Positions 51,700 through 63,734 of a DNA stretch of 64,000 bases are shown here, one piece after another; the stretch's first letter is position 1; each line of letters begins with the position of its first letter. The translations under genes and the position numbers were made by a program. Source of the DNA: Prorocentrum cordatum. Lineage: Eukaryota; Sar; Dinophyceae; Prorocentrales; Prorocentraceae. Below the pieces are notes generated by a model that worked only from the letters and a program-made list of their open reading frames with translations, had not been told where the DNA came from and made no database searches. The DNA lies in NCBI GenBank assembly GCA_963575745.1, contig CAUYUJ010014333.1, forward strand, positions 251,001-315,000. The letters are read 5' to 3'.

Positions 51700-51880
51700 T
51701 GGGGCCGGAGGATCACGCCGCATCCCCGGTGCAACGGCGATACGTCGTCGAAGTCGGGGATGCAACGGCAAAGGCGACGTGGAGAATATCGGGCTCCACA
51801 TCGAGCCGCATCGCCGATGCATCGGCGATGCATAGGCGGCGATGCATCGGCGATGCGGCGGGATTCTCCGACCCCCTGCG
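51700..51880. mobile_element. GCCGATGCATCGGC foldback element, fullest copy
   Basis: The left end GGCCGGAGGATCACGCCGCATC and the right end GATGCGGCGGGATTCTCCGACC are inverted repeats of about 22 bp. The interior has several CGATGCATCGGCGATGC palindromes. Partial relatives lie at 11.5, 16.3 and 40.7 kb. Confidence 0.7.
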
Positions 51881-52082
51881 CTCGGTGGGAGGCCTAGAAC
51901 GGATAGGTCTTCGGAGAAAAAACGCCCTGTATCAACGGCGTCGCGGAGCAGAGGCCCAGCCGGCGAGGCCCTGGATACGAATTGTGTGTTTCGCCCACGA
52001 CGGGTCCCGAGGGAACCGGGCCCTGGACCGCGAGTCGTTCTCTGACGGTCCTGGCCCGCGGGCAAGGAAAAACTGCCCCGGA

Positions 52083-52306
52083 CACGGGGTCGAAGAAGCC
52101 TCCCAGGGCCCACGCCGCGAGAAGATCGCGCCGCCGAGGTCTGCGCGCGCAGCGGCGACTTGCTGCTCAGGCCAAGAAGGCTGCGAAGAAGGAGGGGCTC
52201 CCAGAGACTTCAGCCACGACTACGTCGACGAGAGCGGGGAGGCACAGCGTTCCGAATGTGTCTAGTCCAGAAGGGTTGGCGCCTCCTCGCTGCGGGCCTG
52301 GATGAC
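52083..52306 (+). CDS. Candidate terminal exon, Lys/Arg/Ala-rich
   Basis: The plus frame runs to TGA at about 52303-52305. It reads KKPPRAHAARRSRRRGLRAQ, then RRLAAQAKKAAKKEGLPE and a Ser/Thr-rich tail. A basic, Ala-rich C-terminus of this kind occurs in ribosomal, histone-like or nucleolar proteins, but nothing more specific can be said. It is the only host exon candidate on the plus strand in the right half. Confidence 0.35.
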
Positions 52307-52700
52307 CACGCTACTGAGGAGGGCAGCATCGAGGAGCACCTGCTGCCGACGCCTGAGAGGTAGACGCAGGGCAACCCTCGCGGCGGTCAAAGAGGGGAGA
52401 AGCGACCACACCAGAGTAAACCAAGGATGCGCCACCGGAGCTGCAACACACCCTCCCAGCCCAATGACCCTCCTCCGAAATCCCTACACGTATTCCTTTC
52501 CACCGCAGAAGCGCCCCCTTGAATGACGAGCGCCTGGTGGGCTTGTCACTTAGGCGAGATCCCGTGTCGATTCTTCCCTCCACGCTTTGAGCTAAGAGAA
52601 AGCGAAAAGGTATGATGATACAGTTCAAGGAGGTGTCCAAGGTCTACCCGTGAAACTACTGCAACGTTTGGAACTTCGGGCCATGGAAAACAGAAGTTCC
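52307..52700. other. No gene recognised
   Basis: Unique sequence, no motif. Confidence 0.4.
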
Positions 52701-52704
52701 AAGC

Positions 52705-52945
52705 GATGTCAAGCACATTGAAAACGAACCAACCTCAATCCTTGTAACAGATGGAAGACTTTGATACGAATGTGCGCGTCACGAAATCGAGACGCATTTT
52801 GAAAACCACTGGCCATCCATCCGTGCACCTGATTGAAACTTTTGGAGTGAATGCGCGCGGCACGAAGGCGAGACAAGCACTTTGAATACCAACGGACCTC
52901 CACCCGTGTAACTGTTGGACGTCACAGGCGAAACGCCAAGCCTGG
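52705..52945. repeat. ~81-bp tandem repeat, three diverged copies
   Basis: Blocks GAAAACGAACCAACCTC, CCTTGTAACAGATGGAAGAC and CGCGTCACGAAATCGAGACG recur as GAAAACCACTGGCCATCC.. and GAATACCAACGGACCTCC.. at about 81-83 bp spacing. Confidence 0.8.
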
Positions 52946-53540
52946 CCTACGGACAGCCTGCTGAAGCGACAGGGAGGACTTGTTATATCAGGAAAGGAAA
53001 TGGAGCCATGATGATGGAGGGACGAGGGAGGATGAGAAGGGAAGATGCTGAGGAGGAGCAATAGAACAGAGGAGGACGGAGGACGAGGATGACGACGACG
53101 GTCGAGGACAATGACTGGGAGGACGAAACAATCTTTACTCAGCGGCCGCACAGCATCAGACGGCGCGCGGGCAGCGGCGGGGCGCGCTAGTGCGAATTCG
53201 GGCACGAGTGGACGAGAGCGCGGGAGGGAGGGGGCCGGAGAAGGGCGCGAGGACGAACACACACGAGGACGAAAACGGACGAGGGGGATGGGGACGACGA
53301 GGGCAAGGGCCACCACCGCCGGACGGGCGACGCAACGACGGATAAACGCAGTGAGACAACGGCGACGACGACGACGACGACGCAGCGACGCAGCGACGGC
53401 GCCCCCGCCTGTCGGCACCCAACACCGCGTGGTGCACCCCAAAGCCGGTGCTCGCGCCGGGGTCCGGTGACAACGTGTCCACCCCCAGGCCCACGATGCT
53501 GCGGGTCTAAGCAGAGAGGGGTCATGGTTACTCGCTCGTT
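52946..53540. other. No convincing gene; GAC-rich low complexity
   Basis: GAGGACGAGG and ACGACGACG runs (53030-53110, 53360-53400). Frames in both directions are compositional. GCACCCCAAAGCCGG and neighbours show no motif. Confidence 0.4.
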
Positions 53541-53690
53541 CACTCGTCGTCGTCGTCGTGGTCCGTCGTCGTCGTCGCCGTCGCCGTCGTCGTCGTCGTC
53601 GGGATCGCGGTTGTCTTCGTCGCCGTCGCCAGCTCCTTGTCATCGTCGAAAAAGGCCGTCGCCGCCGTCGCCGTCGTCGTCACGGCGTCG
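53541..53690. repeat. GTC trinucleotide array
   Basis: (GTC)n/(CGT)n with interruptions. Confidence 0.92.
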
Positions 53691-54955
53691 TCGAGGCCAG
53701 GGATTCCGAAACCTCCTGCCCGTCGGGGAGGGGGGGGGGCGAGCTGCGCACGGACCTGGAGCCCCTGGGCCGTGCCAGAGAACGCCAGAAGCCCGCCCGA
53801 CACGGCCGAGGGGCCGATGCGCCACCGACGCGCCCGACGCGCCGACAGAACGCCTGGCTCGCGCACGCCCGCCCATCGGATCGCGGGCGGTGGCGCCTAG
53901 CACAGGGCACGGCCAGAGAGCTGTCTGCAGCCCTCGCCGTCAGAGGGGTTGCTTTTTTTGACATCGGACGACGCAAACACAAGCATAGACACAGACATAC
54001 ACACACACACACACGTAAAAAGAAGAGAAGGGATGAAACCTCCATTAAGCTAAGGCCCTCCTCAGACCAAGGCCCGACGTCGACTGTAACACCGTCAAGG
54101 TTTGGGATGTAAGTCTTTGGCTTTGCGGTTCAACGAATAAAACCTACCCTGGTCCCCCGTTCGTGGGCAGGGACGGCGCTCGTGGCGGAGACCTCACACT
54201 TGGCGGCCGCTGGTATTTTCACGTGCAGCGACGGCAGACAAACATGATTCAATGATCGCTGACGTCCAGGAAAATCATCGAGTGGCCCAGCCCAAAAAAA
54301 CTTGGGAGCGTCGAGCCCACGGATTCCCACCCAAGGACCCCCCGGGCAAACACAAGGAGAAAGATTCACGACAGAGCGGGGCCCACGGAAACAGCATTGG
54401 CACTGTCAGAATCGGCCTCGCCAGCTCCAAGAGTGCCCAGCGGGCTTTGACTTCGCGTTGGCATACACCTTCTCGCAAAGAGGGGGGAGGACAAGTGAGG
54501 CACCAGATGCTATCCGAAGCAGCGCCCTTCCCCTCGAGGTCCCACGCCTCGCCGGGGGCGTGACTATGGGGGGGCTTGCCGCCCCGTCGCGTCTGGCCGG
54601 CAGGGGAGCACCGCGTACCTCGTTGAGGATACGGCAGAGATGGAGTGACTAGAGAATCCGAGTATGCTTCTCCGATGTCTCGATCACAGAAACTCGCAAA
54701 CAGCACTAGACGGGTCGAGCCGAGGCCACAGCGGCAGCAACCTTCCTGCCAGCGTGTAGGCAAGCTTCGAGAGGCGCAACAGGAGAGCAGGCGCGTCCGC
54801 CTCTCGGGCGGAAGGCCGAGGGCGGCGAGCCGCAGCACTCCTCGCAAGCAAAGCACCGGCATCTTTGCCGAGCTCATGGTACCGAAGCTCGTCAGAGACA
54901 CCTGGGTCCTCTACAGCGCGCCCTGTGGGCTGCAAAGTTAAAAACGCGCCAAAGC
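53691..54955. other. No gene recognised
   Basis: Includes a short CA run (53996-54016) and unique sequence. Overlapping frames without motif. Confidence 0.4.
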
Positions 54956-54959
54956 AAGA

Positions 54960-55078
54960 ACGCGTGTAGGATTGTTCTTCTTCTCGGGACATGCTGTAGG
55001 ACTGGCGCACAACGGCCGCGTGTAGGACTGGCGCACAAAGGCCGCGTGTGAGGACGCTTGTAGGACTAGAGCGCAACG
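54960..55078. repeat. CGTGTAGGACTGGCGCACAA short tandem repeat
   Basis: GTAGGACTGGCGCACAA occurs twice exactly (54986 and 55022) with diverged flanking copies. It lies at the 3' end of the retrotransposon remnant on the minus strand, where such LINEs often carry short tail repeats. Confidence 0.7.
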
Positions 55079-57600
55079 TTCAAACAACATGAAGAGCCTG
55101 TAGAATCGGGAAGGGCACCCTGCCCAGCAGCAAAGATGGCCATGAACTCTGGCGCCTGAGGGCTCTGGGGGCTGGGCGGCGAAACCAGAAACCGTAGCAC
55201 GGTACCGAATGCAGCATTCGGACCGAAATCGTGCACTGTAGGCCCGCCCCCCCTGGACGGCCACTGACCCACGCTTCTGAAACAGCCCCCGTCCAAATGG
55301 AAGTCACCCTGGGCATCCGCGTCTACGCCGTCAAGCCTGCCAGTCCAGGTAGCGCGAGGCTCACCGTCGCTGAGCGGACGAGGGAGGATATCTATCACCT
55401 GGATGTTCAAAGATAGGGCGGATTAAAAGGATGCGCCCTGACAGGTCCTGGACATCCAAACTGCTGACATCAGGGCGGTTATCCTTGAGCTTTGCAAGAT
55501 CTTCTTCGGGCTCTTCCTCGAACTCAGGACAAGAATAGAAGCGGTGCACAATCGAGCCGGGCGCACATCTACAAAGCTCACAATCAGCTCCTAGAAAGAA
55601 AGCCCGACAGGAAACGAACCAGTTAAAGCAGCCCAGACCTCGAGACCTCGTTGGAATACCGAGCTACGGGGCTCACGGCGGCACGCCAGCACGGATCTTT
55701 CCCGAGGTGGAGGACGGATGTCAACGACCGTCGCCCAGCGCTTGGCAGGCAAGTAGCACCGAAAGATCCCGGGGCCACGAAAAGCCCTTGGTCGGAGAAG
55801 CCTACTACTTCACTACACTACACAAGGCCTGGCAAGGGTCCAGACCGGACATCCTCTTCGCAAGCGGCCCAGGACACTCTTGTGGCATTTCAGTATCGAA
55901 ACCTTCTTGAAACCTGAGCGGCGCACCTTTTTCTTTTGGACATCTGGCCATATTTGAGAGATCGTCCACTGGAGTTGTCTATGCCGAAGTTGACTGCAGA
56001 GTTGCACGCGTCACCTGTCAGGTCACCCACCTGTCACGTCTTAGAAGCAGACAGCGGCGAAGAAACAACCAGCGCGGCCTTCTTGACCAAAAATCCGTCC
56101 CGTAGGTCGTGAACTATGATGTCGTGAGTGGTAGTCGATTCCCGTACGATGTATTGACATATTTCCGGCTCAGTCCCAGTAGCGCTGACACCATGGTCGT
56201 GCATATAAAGCTTAACTTTGGGAGGTAAGTTGGCACGAACGACATTGCTAATCACGAAGACACGAAAGAGCGTCGTAGCCATCAACCAGCCAGCGGCAAG
56301 TCCATGAGAGGCATGATGGGGTCAATGCACGAGACCAGCCATGGATATAGAAAGCGGGGCGAACGGTAGAAGCTAATAGCCAAACGAGTAAGCGTGAGGG
56401 TGAGGTCCGCTCCAGCACGTCTCTTGAATGAAAGGTCCAGGGGTACCAACTCGTAGAACTTAAATGTCCCACAGGAGCGCTGCTGCTGAGGATCCCAAGG
56501 TACGGGCAACTTCGGCACGAAAAGCCTGCCGCCAGACTACATCCGATGCCGAAGCAAAGCTGTTACCTGCGAGATAGTTCCTGAGAAACTTGGCCTCCCA
56601 GCTGGATGCAAGATCTCTGCTGCAGCGCCCTCACAGGCGGTAGCAGGGTAAGAAAATGCATATGGGTCTGAGCCCGCCAGCGGGTTTGTGCAACATCGCC
56701 ACGGAAATCACTTGCAGCCGCTCCAGCTCCGAACCAGACCGTTCCATGATGGACATCATGAAGCTGAGAACGGAAAGGCACTGATCGCACACGCAAGCGT
56801 AGTGCCGCATGTGAAAGCCGTCGACCGAAACAGCAATGTGCTTCGCATGTGAACGGTGGGTCTGACGCAGCCCGTCGGGCGGAACCGGCGTGAGAAGCTT
56901 CATCGGTACGAGAAAGTCTGGACATGCAGGCAGCGAAACGGTAGACCCCAGAAAGCTGCGAAGAGTACAGCTTCCCGCTCAAGAAGTTGTAAAGGACATG
57001 CGAGTACACTTCCTGTGAGGACAGCGCCGTGGGCGGCTTACACGACTCCCTCCCCCTGAGGATGGCATGCGTCTTCCTCCCTCCTTCGTAAGCCTTCTGC
57101 AGAGCCCCAGCCATCCTACCGAGCAAAACTTCACCTTCCTTCCAATCAAAGTCGGTTCAAGACACGAGAAAGATGTGAGCCTCCGTGAAAGATTGGCAGA
57201 AGTCCCCTTACTGCTTCCGAAAATGCTTGGGTGGGCCCCGAAAAATATCACAGATCCGAGACTCCGAAGGATATGGGTTGCAAAGGACGGGTACCATGGT
57301 GGACATCCTGGGGGGCGGGCGGTGAACTCGATAGAGCTCTCCGCCGCGCCGAGAGGAGGCCCGACGAGGACAGCGTCGTACCCCCCGAGCACCACCGATC
57401 GCAATCCGCACCCCGGGGTAACCATGTCCTTTGTAGTCTCCGAACGGATGCCTGACACGTGCTGGGAGTCGGTACGTACCGCAACTAGCATCAGGAGCAC
57501 GCGAAACTTACTGACGGCCCACTTGGCAGCAACTACTGGGCCAGTGGCCTCGTCTGGCTTATTGGGCTTCAAGAGGGGTGCCCAGTAGAGAGCAGGAACC
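54960..57600 (-). pseudogene. Degenerate non-LTR retrotransposon (RT + zinc-knuckle + RNase H)
   Basis: Read 5'->3' on the minus strand, pieces in shifting frames follow the order of a LINE polyprotein: HKPAGGLRPICIFLPCYRLW near 56650-56700 (RT fingers); KFYELVPLD and TRLAISFYRSPRF near 56360-56460 (palm); KLYMHDHGVSATG at about 56175-56215, with YMHD at 56196-56207 where YxDD is expected; a Cys/His stretch CELCRCAPG..VHRFYSCPEF near 55500-55580; and an RNase H-like GDFHLDGGCF with downstream acidic/helical segment, 55100-55330. Stops and frameshifts separate the pieces and a catalytic Asp is lost, so it is inactive. A long minus frame upstream (56979-57572) may be its 5' part. Confidence 0.7.
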
Positions 57601-57790
57601 TGACCTCGATCACCGACTCAAGGAAGCGAAGCCTGCCTAGCTTCCAGAATCTCCTGTTCAACGGTGTTGGCCCAGCAGCAGTAGCGAGGAGTAGAGACGT
57701 CTAGCATTGGGGCCACCTTGCCAACATCAACAGAGTCAGCAGCTCGCCGAGCCTGCTCCTCGATAGCATCCCGCTGTTGAGGAGGAGAAG
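57601..57790 (-). other. Possible exon or LINE 5' segment
   Basis: The minus strand 57618-57780 reads PPQQRDAIEEQARRAADSVD and VEQEILEARQASLP, ending in a stop at 57618. Natural composition, but no family or splice context. Confidence 0.3.
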
Positions 57791-57834
57791 GGTGAGGCCC
57801 TGTGAAGAGGGAGCAGGAGGAGGAGCAGGCGGAG

Positions 57835-58195
57835 GAGGACGACGACGTCTTCTGGAGCCCTCGGGAGGCCCTCTGGCGGTCCCTATAGACACGCCCCGGG
57901 TACACCCTGAAACCCAGGAAGGGCCGAAGAGCCGAAGACCTCGATGCCTCGACGACGACGACGACGACAACGACGACGATGACCACGACGACGACCACGA
58001 CGACGACGACGAAGACGACGACGACGAAGACGACGACGACGACGAAGCGACGACGAAGCGACGTCGTCGAAGATGACGACGGACCACGACGAAGACGACG
58101 ACGACGACAAAGACGACAAAGACGACGACGACGACGACGACGACGAAAACGACGAAGACGACGACGACGGAGGACCGACGACCGACGACCGGCGG
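57835..58195. repeat. GAC trinucleotide array
   Basis: (GAC)n with GAA variants, purest at 57950-58165. Confidence 0.95.
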
Positions 58196-60840
58196 CCGAC
58201 GTCTTCCGTAGGCCTCGGAAGGTCCGCATGGGAGGAGGCCCCTACTGAAGCTGTCAGGCGCGCCCTGAAGCCCAGGAGAGGTCGAAGGGTGCCCGGAAAT
58301 CTCGATGCGTCGAGCCTCACCGCTCCGTTTTCGTCGTCGTCGTTTGCCTGCGGGGGGGGGAGCCCTGCCCGACCGACCGACTCGCCGACGACGACGGCGA
58401 CGACGACGATCCTTGACTTCAAACCCCCCAAACCCCCGAAGCCTTGGTTTTTCCCATACGAGGCCCGCGGAGCTCTGCACCATTGCCGATCCCCTGGGCC
58501 AGGCGAGAACCCACAGACGCCGAAGACGACGGAAAATGTCCGTCTTGGTTTTTGCTGATACGTTAGAGGTCTGGACCTTAGAATTGTCTCTCGCTCCTCC
58601 ATCCTCAATCCTCCTGGTGCCCCTCCAGTCACGATAAAAAAGGCGGTCGATGCTCGAGGCGACGCTCGATCCTCGGCCCATGCTCCTCGAGGTGAACCTC
58701 GACCACCGATCCCCGATCCTCGGTCCCCGGGCCCGCAAAGCCTCCACCAGCCAGGCGGCCGCCGCGGGGGAGAGCCCAGGGAAGTGCATGGTCGGCAGGC
58801 AGTACTCCTGGGGAGGCGGGGAGTAGTTTTTCCTCCCACAAACACCTAGGTCACTAGCTCGCTTGAAGAGCATACCGGGAATTGCATGCCCGAAGCGCAC
58901 CAACAAACCTTGAAACAGTGCACGCTTCAGGTGATCCAACCGAATCAGAAGAAGGAGAAGACGGCGAGCGGAAAGACGAATATACGCATGCCATAAAATA
59001 TGACTTCGCCGGAAAACGTATCGCACCCGTGCCTGCGAACGAGCTGAATGATATAAAACGGCCCAACCGACCTATCCACAACAAAACAACACGCCATGGT
59101 ATAGGACGCGGGAGGCGGGAGACAAAGGAAAAGAAAGACGAGGACAACGTGGGGGGAACGAGGAAGACTTCGCACACGGAACCAACACACTGAGCGCTGG
59201 TTACCGCCACTGCTTGGGAGAACGGCCCCAAGCAAAAACGTGCGAACGCGGAACGATGCGACATGCCCTAACGTCGCATCGGCGAGACCCCAGAGGAGAG
59301 GAGGAGGAGGAGGCGGAGGAGGAGGGGGAGGAGGATGGAGGCGGAAAACAATTAAGCTCGCGAGCGCGTAGACCAGTCAGAGCATAGCCTAGGGCGCTCG
59401 CGCAAATGTCCCACGCGAGCGGACGATGGGGGGGAGCACTGACGCAGGGCCGGCTATGCGGCACAGCGGTTCGCCACGCGATGACAAACGAACCGGCTTG
59501 TGGCACGTGTCACGCAGCGTCAGGGCAGTAGCTGCAGGGCCCGCGGGTGGCTGCGCGCGGCCTCCCGCAATCACTGCTAAAGGGCATCAGAAGCCGACGA
59601 GAGAAAAAAAAAAAAAAAAAGGAGCGGCGGAGGACGAGGACGTAGACGAGGGAGAAGTAATGGAACATCTCCAGTTGTTGTGGTTGCTGGCGTTGACGGC
59701 GCGCATGACAGCGTAGCGGATCAAAGCCGTTTTGCCGAGGACGGAATGGCTGCCCGGATTCATGGCGACTCCCATGCCGAGGAAGGACGCCAGCGGGCGA
59801 GCTCCATGCAGCTGGAGCTCCAGGCGGCGTTGCGCGAACTGATGGACGATGCCGCAATGCGCGTAGTGCTCGATGTTGTCCTCCTGCGGAGGCGGGGAAT
59901 GGGCGGCGCGCCGCTGCCGCGGCCGTCGGCCTCGCTGCCAGGGTCGAGGTCGAGGACGCTGTCGAAGTCGAGGTCAGAGAGTAAAAACTAACGTGGAAGC
60001 TTAAGCAACGTTTAGCCGATCCCTATCCCCTCTGGCGTGGTTTGGGCCCCACTGGCCGGAGCGGCCCGCACTAGATTGGGATATAGGCTGTTCGCTTCGG
60101 GTCTTGACGGGCATCTCCCCGCTTGGGGTTGTGGGACGGTGGGCATCGGGATGGGACCCAATCCCCGACGCTGTTGGGTTTCGAATGGATCCGAAATTCA
60201 ACCAACCCTCTGGGCGTAGGTGGCTGAACGAACTTGGCCTTCTCTCTGCAAAAGTTCCTTCCGTCTCCTGTTCGGGGGGACAGGCCTATCACTGTTCCCT
60301 AACCATATATGCCCCCTACCCCAGTTGGCCGGCGGCGAACCGGGAACCATGCCAAACCCAGGAGGCCCCCACCCATCCCTATCAAAAACCATACAAAACG
60401 CAACATATCTCCACATTTGGAGCATGCGTGGCCAACCCGACGCGCCCCCCCTCCCCCCCCCACAACTCCTTTTCAAAAAACAATGCAACATATACGTCGG
60501 GGCAAAATCTTGAATCATGTTCGTGCGGCCCGCGGGCAGGTTGTATTGCTGTTGATAAGGACGGCGCGGGTGTCAGCATATTCCCTGCTGTGCGCAGGGC
60601 TACCATCCCTGACAAACACAAAAGAACATGCACGTTGCGGCTACATCTGGGTCATGCGCGCCCCCCCCACGATCACTGTCAAGTGGTTTTTGACAGGGAC
60701 GGCGGGGGTGGTGGCGCGTGGCCTGCTGTGCGCAGGCCCACCAGACACAGCGATGGGTATTGGTTTTCGACTCCGACATGTTTCACGATGTGTGCTGTCA
60801 TAGGCGCAGGCGCACCTGACGCACTCTGCACGCCCCCCGA
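58196..60840. other. No convincing gene; scattered low-complexity tracts
   Basis: GAGGAGGAGG at 59294-59340 and an A17 run at 59605-59621. Two diverged copies of a block (GCTGTGCGCAGGGC at 60590, GCTGTGCGCAGGCC at 60730) lie about 140 bp apart. Open frames of 60-110 codons occur throughout without motifs. The poly(A) run could be a retroposition scar, but no retrocopy is recognised beside it. Confidence 0.4.
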
Positions 60841-61010
60841 ACGTGGCGCACCGTGTGCGGTTGGAGTGTGCCGCACACCTGGCGCATTCGGAGCACGTGG
60901 CGCATCTGGCGCACCAGGCGCGCCTGGCACGCTCGGGCCCCAGGGGTGCCTGGCGCGCGTGGCGCCCCTGGCACGCATGGTGCACCTCGCCCAAGCGTCG
61001 CGCACCTAGG
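60841..61010. repeat. GGCGCACCTGGCGCA 9-bp repeat
   Basis: TGGCGCACCAGGCGCGCC and similar units with a 9-bp rhythm. One frame mimics collagen (GAPGAPGTLGPQG), but no collagen gene is supported. Confidence 0.75.
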
Positions 61011-61134
61011 GTCGGCGTTGGTTCCCAATTGCTGTTCACCCAAAGACGAAAGCTGAACATGCTCAGGCTCGGGAAATACTTATGTGTTGGGAGGGTCGGT
61101 GGGGATGAGCTAGACGGTCTGCTATCTAGGAAGG

Positions 61135-61400
61135 TAGCGTGACCCTTGACCCCTCCCCCTGCCCCCTCCCCTGGGCCTGGGAAAGGGGGGAGCCGCGGCC
61201 AGTTAGAGCGCCCAAGATGGCCCAATATGGTTCCAACGAGGCCTCAGAGCCCCCAGGATGGCCTCGAACGTGGCTCAAGATAGCTCGAGATAGCTTCCGA
61301 CATACCTCCAAGAGGCCTCGAGATGGCCCCAAAACGGTTTCAAGGGCCCTCCGAGCCCTCCACGTACCCCCCAAGAGGCACAAGTCCTACACAGATTTCC
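61135..61400 (+). repeat. Composite element with AAGAGGCC-type repeat, diverged copy 3
   Basis: A C-rich opening (CCTCCCCCTGCCCCCTCCCC) then AAGATGGCCC, CAGGATGGCCTCGAA and CAAGAGGCCTCGAGATGGCC units. Same plan as 24230-24870 and 38090-38640. Confidence 0.55.
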
Positions 61401-62340
61401 AGAAAAAAACCATGTGTTCTGTTGTCTCGCACATTCGTTTCTGATGGGCTTTCCAGGCCTCAACATGGCCCCAAGGCGGGCCTCCTGGACGGGGGATGGG
61501 GCGGAATCCGTGACCCCCCCTTTCGATGCATTGGGCCCAAGATCGCCCCGAGAGGCCTCCCAAACTCTCACTTTGCAAGGAGGGGACGAACAAAACCGTT
61601 ATACTGCAATGTTCTGCACTGTCCTGATTCGAACCTAATTCCCTCGGCAAGCGTTTCTAGATGGACTGGTGGAGATACGCGAAACGTCAAGAGCTTGAAG
61701 CCGAATTCTGGGACGCACGAAAGGGGGCGCCCATCCTCGAAAGGGACGTGTCCGAACAGACCCCTTCTGGGGTTGTTATCTCATAGTTTCCCCCCCTTTT
61801 CATGGACGACTTAATTTCCCAGGCGGACATCGGGAATTGGGGGCGAGAAATCGCCCCCGAAGGATGAGGAGACGGCCGTCGCCCAGTGTCAGAGTTCAGC
61901 GTGCTCGAGACTCTGCGGGCGGGCGGGGTGGCGCGAGTCCCACTTCCGCCACCAGCCCGCCCACATCCTGAAATATTGAAAAGGAGGAAACGACAGGAGG
62001 GCGAGAAAATCTACGCGAGGAGATTGCTCCAAGCCTGGCTCGCGGCCGCCACCTCGCGGGCGGCCCGATCCCTGGGCCGACCGCGCCGAGTAGCGCGATG
62101 GGCGGGCTAGAAGTGAGGATGCAAGAAAAGAAACAATATCCTCCGTAAAGGAAGTACAGCGTATCATGATCGAAGGCGACATGTCTAAGGCGCGTCTAGG
62201 GTGAGCGCGGTGCACTGATCAGACCCTGAGGCAAGACAGCGCAGCGGACCAGCCAAGGTTGGACACAAGGCACCGGACATGGCGGCGGCGCGAAGGGGAA
62301 CGTGGGAGGACAGAGGACGGAGGAGGAGGAGGAGGAGGTG
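61401..62340. other. No gene recognised
   Basis: Unique sequence. 61666-61691 holds a copy of CTGGTGGAGATACGCGAAAC. The minus frame 61387-61650 has no motif. Repeated GGGCGGGGTGG and GGCGGCCCGATCC stretches carry no signal. Confidence 0.4.
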
Positions 62341-62591
62341 GAGGAGGGGGGGGGAGGAGCATGAGTGAGCCTCATCTGTCCCCCCTTCGTCTCCTCCTCC
62401 TCTCCCACCATCATCAACGTCATCATCCTCATCATCATCATCATCAGCATCATCATCAGCATCATCAGCATCACCACCATCGCCGCCACCACCACTACCA
62501 CGAGCATCGCCATCATCACCATGATCACCACTACCACCGTCACCAACACCACCACCACCACCACAATCACCATGATCAGTACCAGCATCAC

Positions 62592-62626
<35 letters not shown>

Positions 62627-62934
62627 GCAGCAGCACCGTCAACGTCATCATCGGCATTACCTTCAGCAGCATCAGAATCATCACCATGAGGAGCAGCAGC
62701 ATCAGTATCGTCATCATCATCATCATTAGCATCAGCAACAGCATCATTAGGAGCAGCATCATCAGCATCGAGCATTACCAGCATCATCAGCATCATCACC
62801 AGCATCATCATCACCATCATCATCGGCATCATCAGCATCATCCGCATCGTCATCCTCATCGTCGTCATAATCATCAGCATCCTCAGCATCGCCATCATCA
62901 GCAGCAGCATCATCATCGTCATCATCGTCATCAG

Positions 62935-62975
<41 letters not shown>

Positions 62976-63066
62976 AGGTCTTCGTCAGCATAATCGTCAT
63001 CATCATCACCGTCATCAACCTCACCAGCATCATCATCATCAGCAGCATCATCATCATCATCATCAG

Positions 63067-63103
<37 letters not shown>

Positions 63104-63440
63104 TTCAACATCCTCATCATTATCATCATCGTTATTATGGCCATCATCATGATCAACATCATTTTCAACATCAACATCATGATGCCCGTTGCCGTCAGCA
63201 TTACAATGACCATTGTAATCACCGCTGTGATCAAATGTCATCGCCTTCAGCGGCGTCATCGCCATCAACACACTAATCAGTATCGCAGTCACCATAAGCA
63301 TGCTCACAGTAACCATCAACATCATCATCGGCATCTACCTCATCCTGCCCATCATCATCGGTATCATCATCATAATCATCGGCATCACCATTTCAGCAAC
63401 ATCACCATCACCACAAATGGAACAAGAACATGATCTCCGA
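62341..63440. repeat. CAT trinucleotide low-complexity region (~1.0 kb)
   Basis: (CAT)n with CAC, CAG and CGT variants from about 62400 to 63400. His-, Met- and Asp-rich frames of up to 350 codons are artefacts. Confidence 0.95.
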
Positions 63441-63574
63441 AACTGACACCATCCACCCATCCACGCCATCACCAGCACCACCGATATCCCTCAGCTTCAT
63501 TCTCACCCCCCCACAACAAGCCCTTATCGGTCCCCTCTTCTTCCTTCACACCCTCCATCCTCCTCGTCCTCCTC

Positions 63575-63685
63575 CGTTCCCTCTTTCTCCTCCAGTTCCT
63601 CCTCACTCCTCCTCCTCCACCTCCTCCTCCTCCTCCGCCCCCTCTTCTTCGTCCTCCTCCTGCAGCTCCTCCTTTCCTCTTCATT
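63575..63685. repeat. TCC microsatellite
   Basis: CTCCTCCTC runs after a C-rich stretch. Confidence 0.9.
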
Positions 63686-63734
63686 ACAAATGATATTTCC
63701 TGTCGCACCCCGAGGCCAGTTTTTAGGGCGGGCC

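Noticed and set aside
59605-59621. A17 run as the poly(A) tail of a retrogene
   Set aside because: No recognisable coding sequence or SL relict lies on either side, so a simple homopolymer is the more economical reading.
60841-61010. Collagen-like GAPGAPG frame
   Set aside because: Derived from a 9-bp DNA repeat. The frame is short, irregular and lacks flanking domains.
62185-63334. Long Met/Asp- and His-rich frames on both strands
   Set aside because: Caused by the CAT trinucleotide region. No unique domain outside the repeat.
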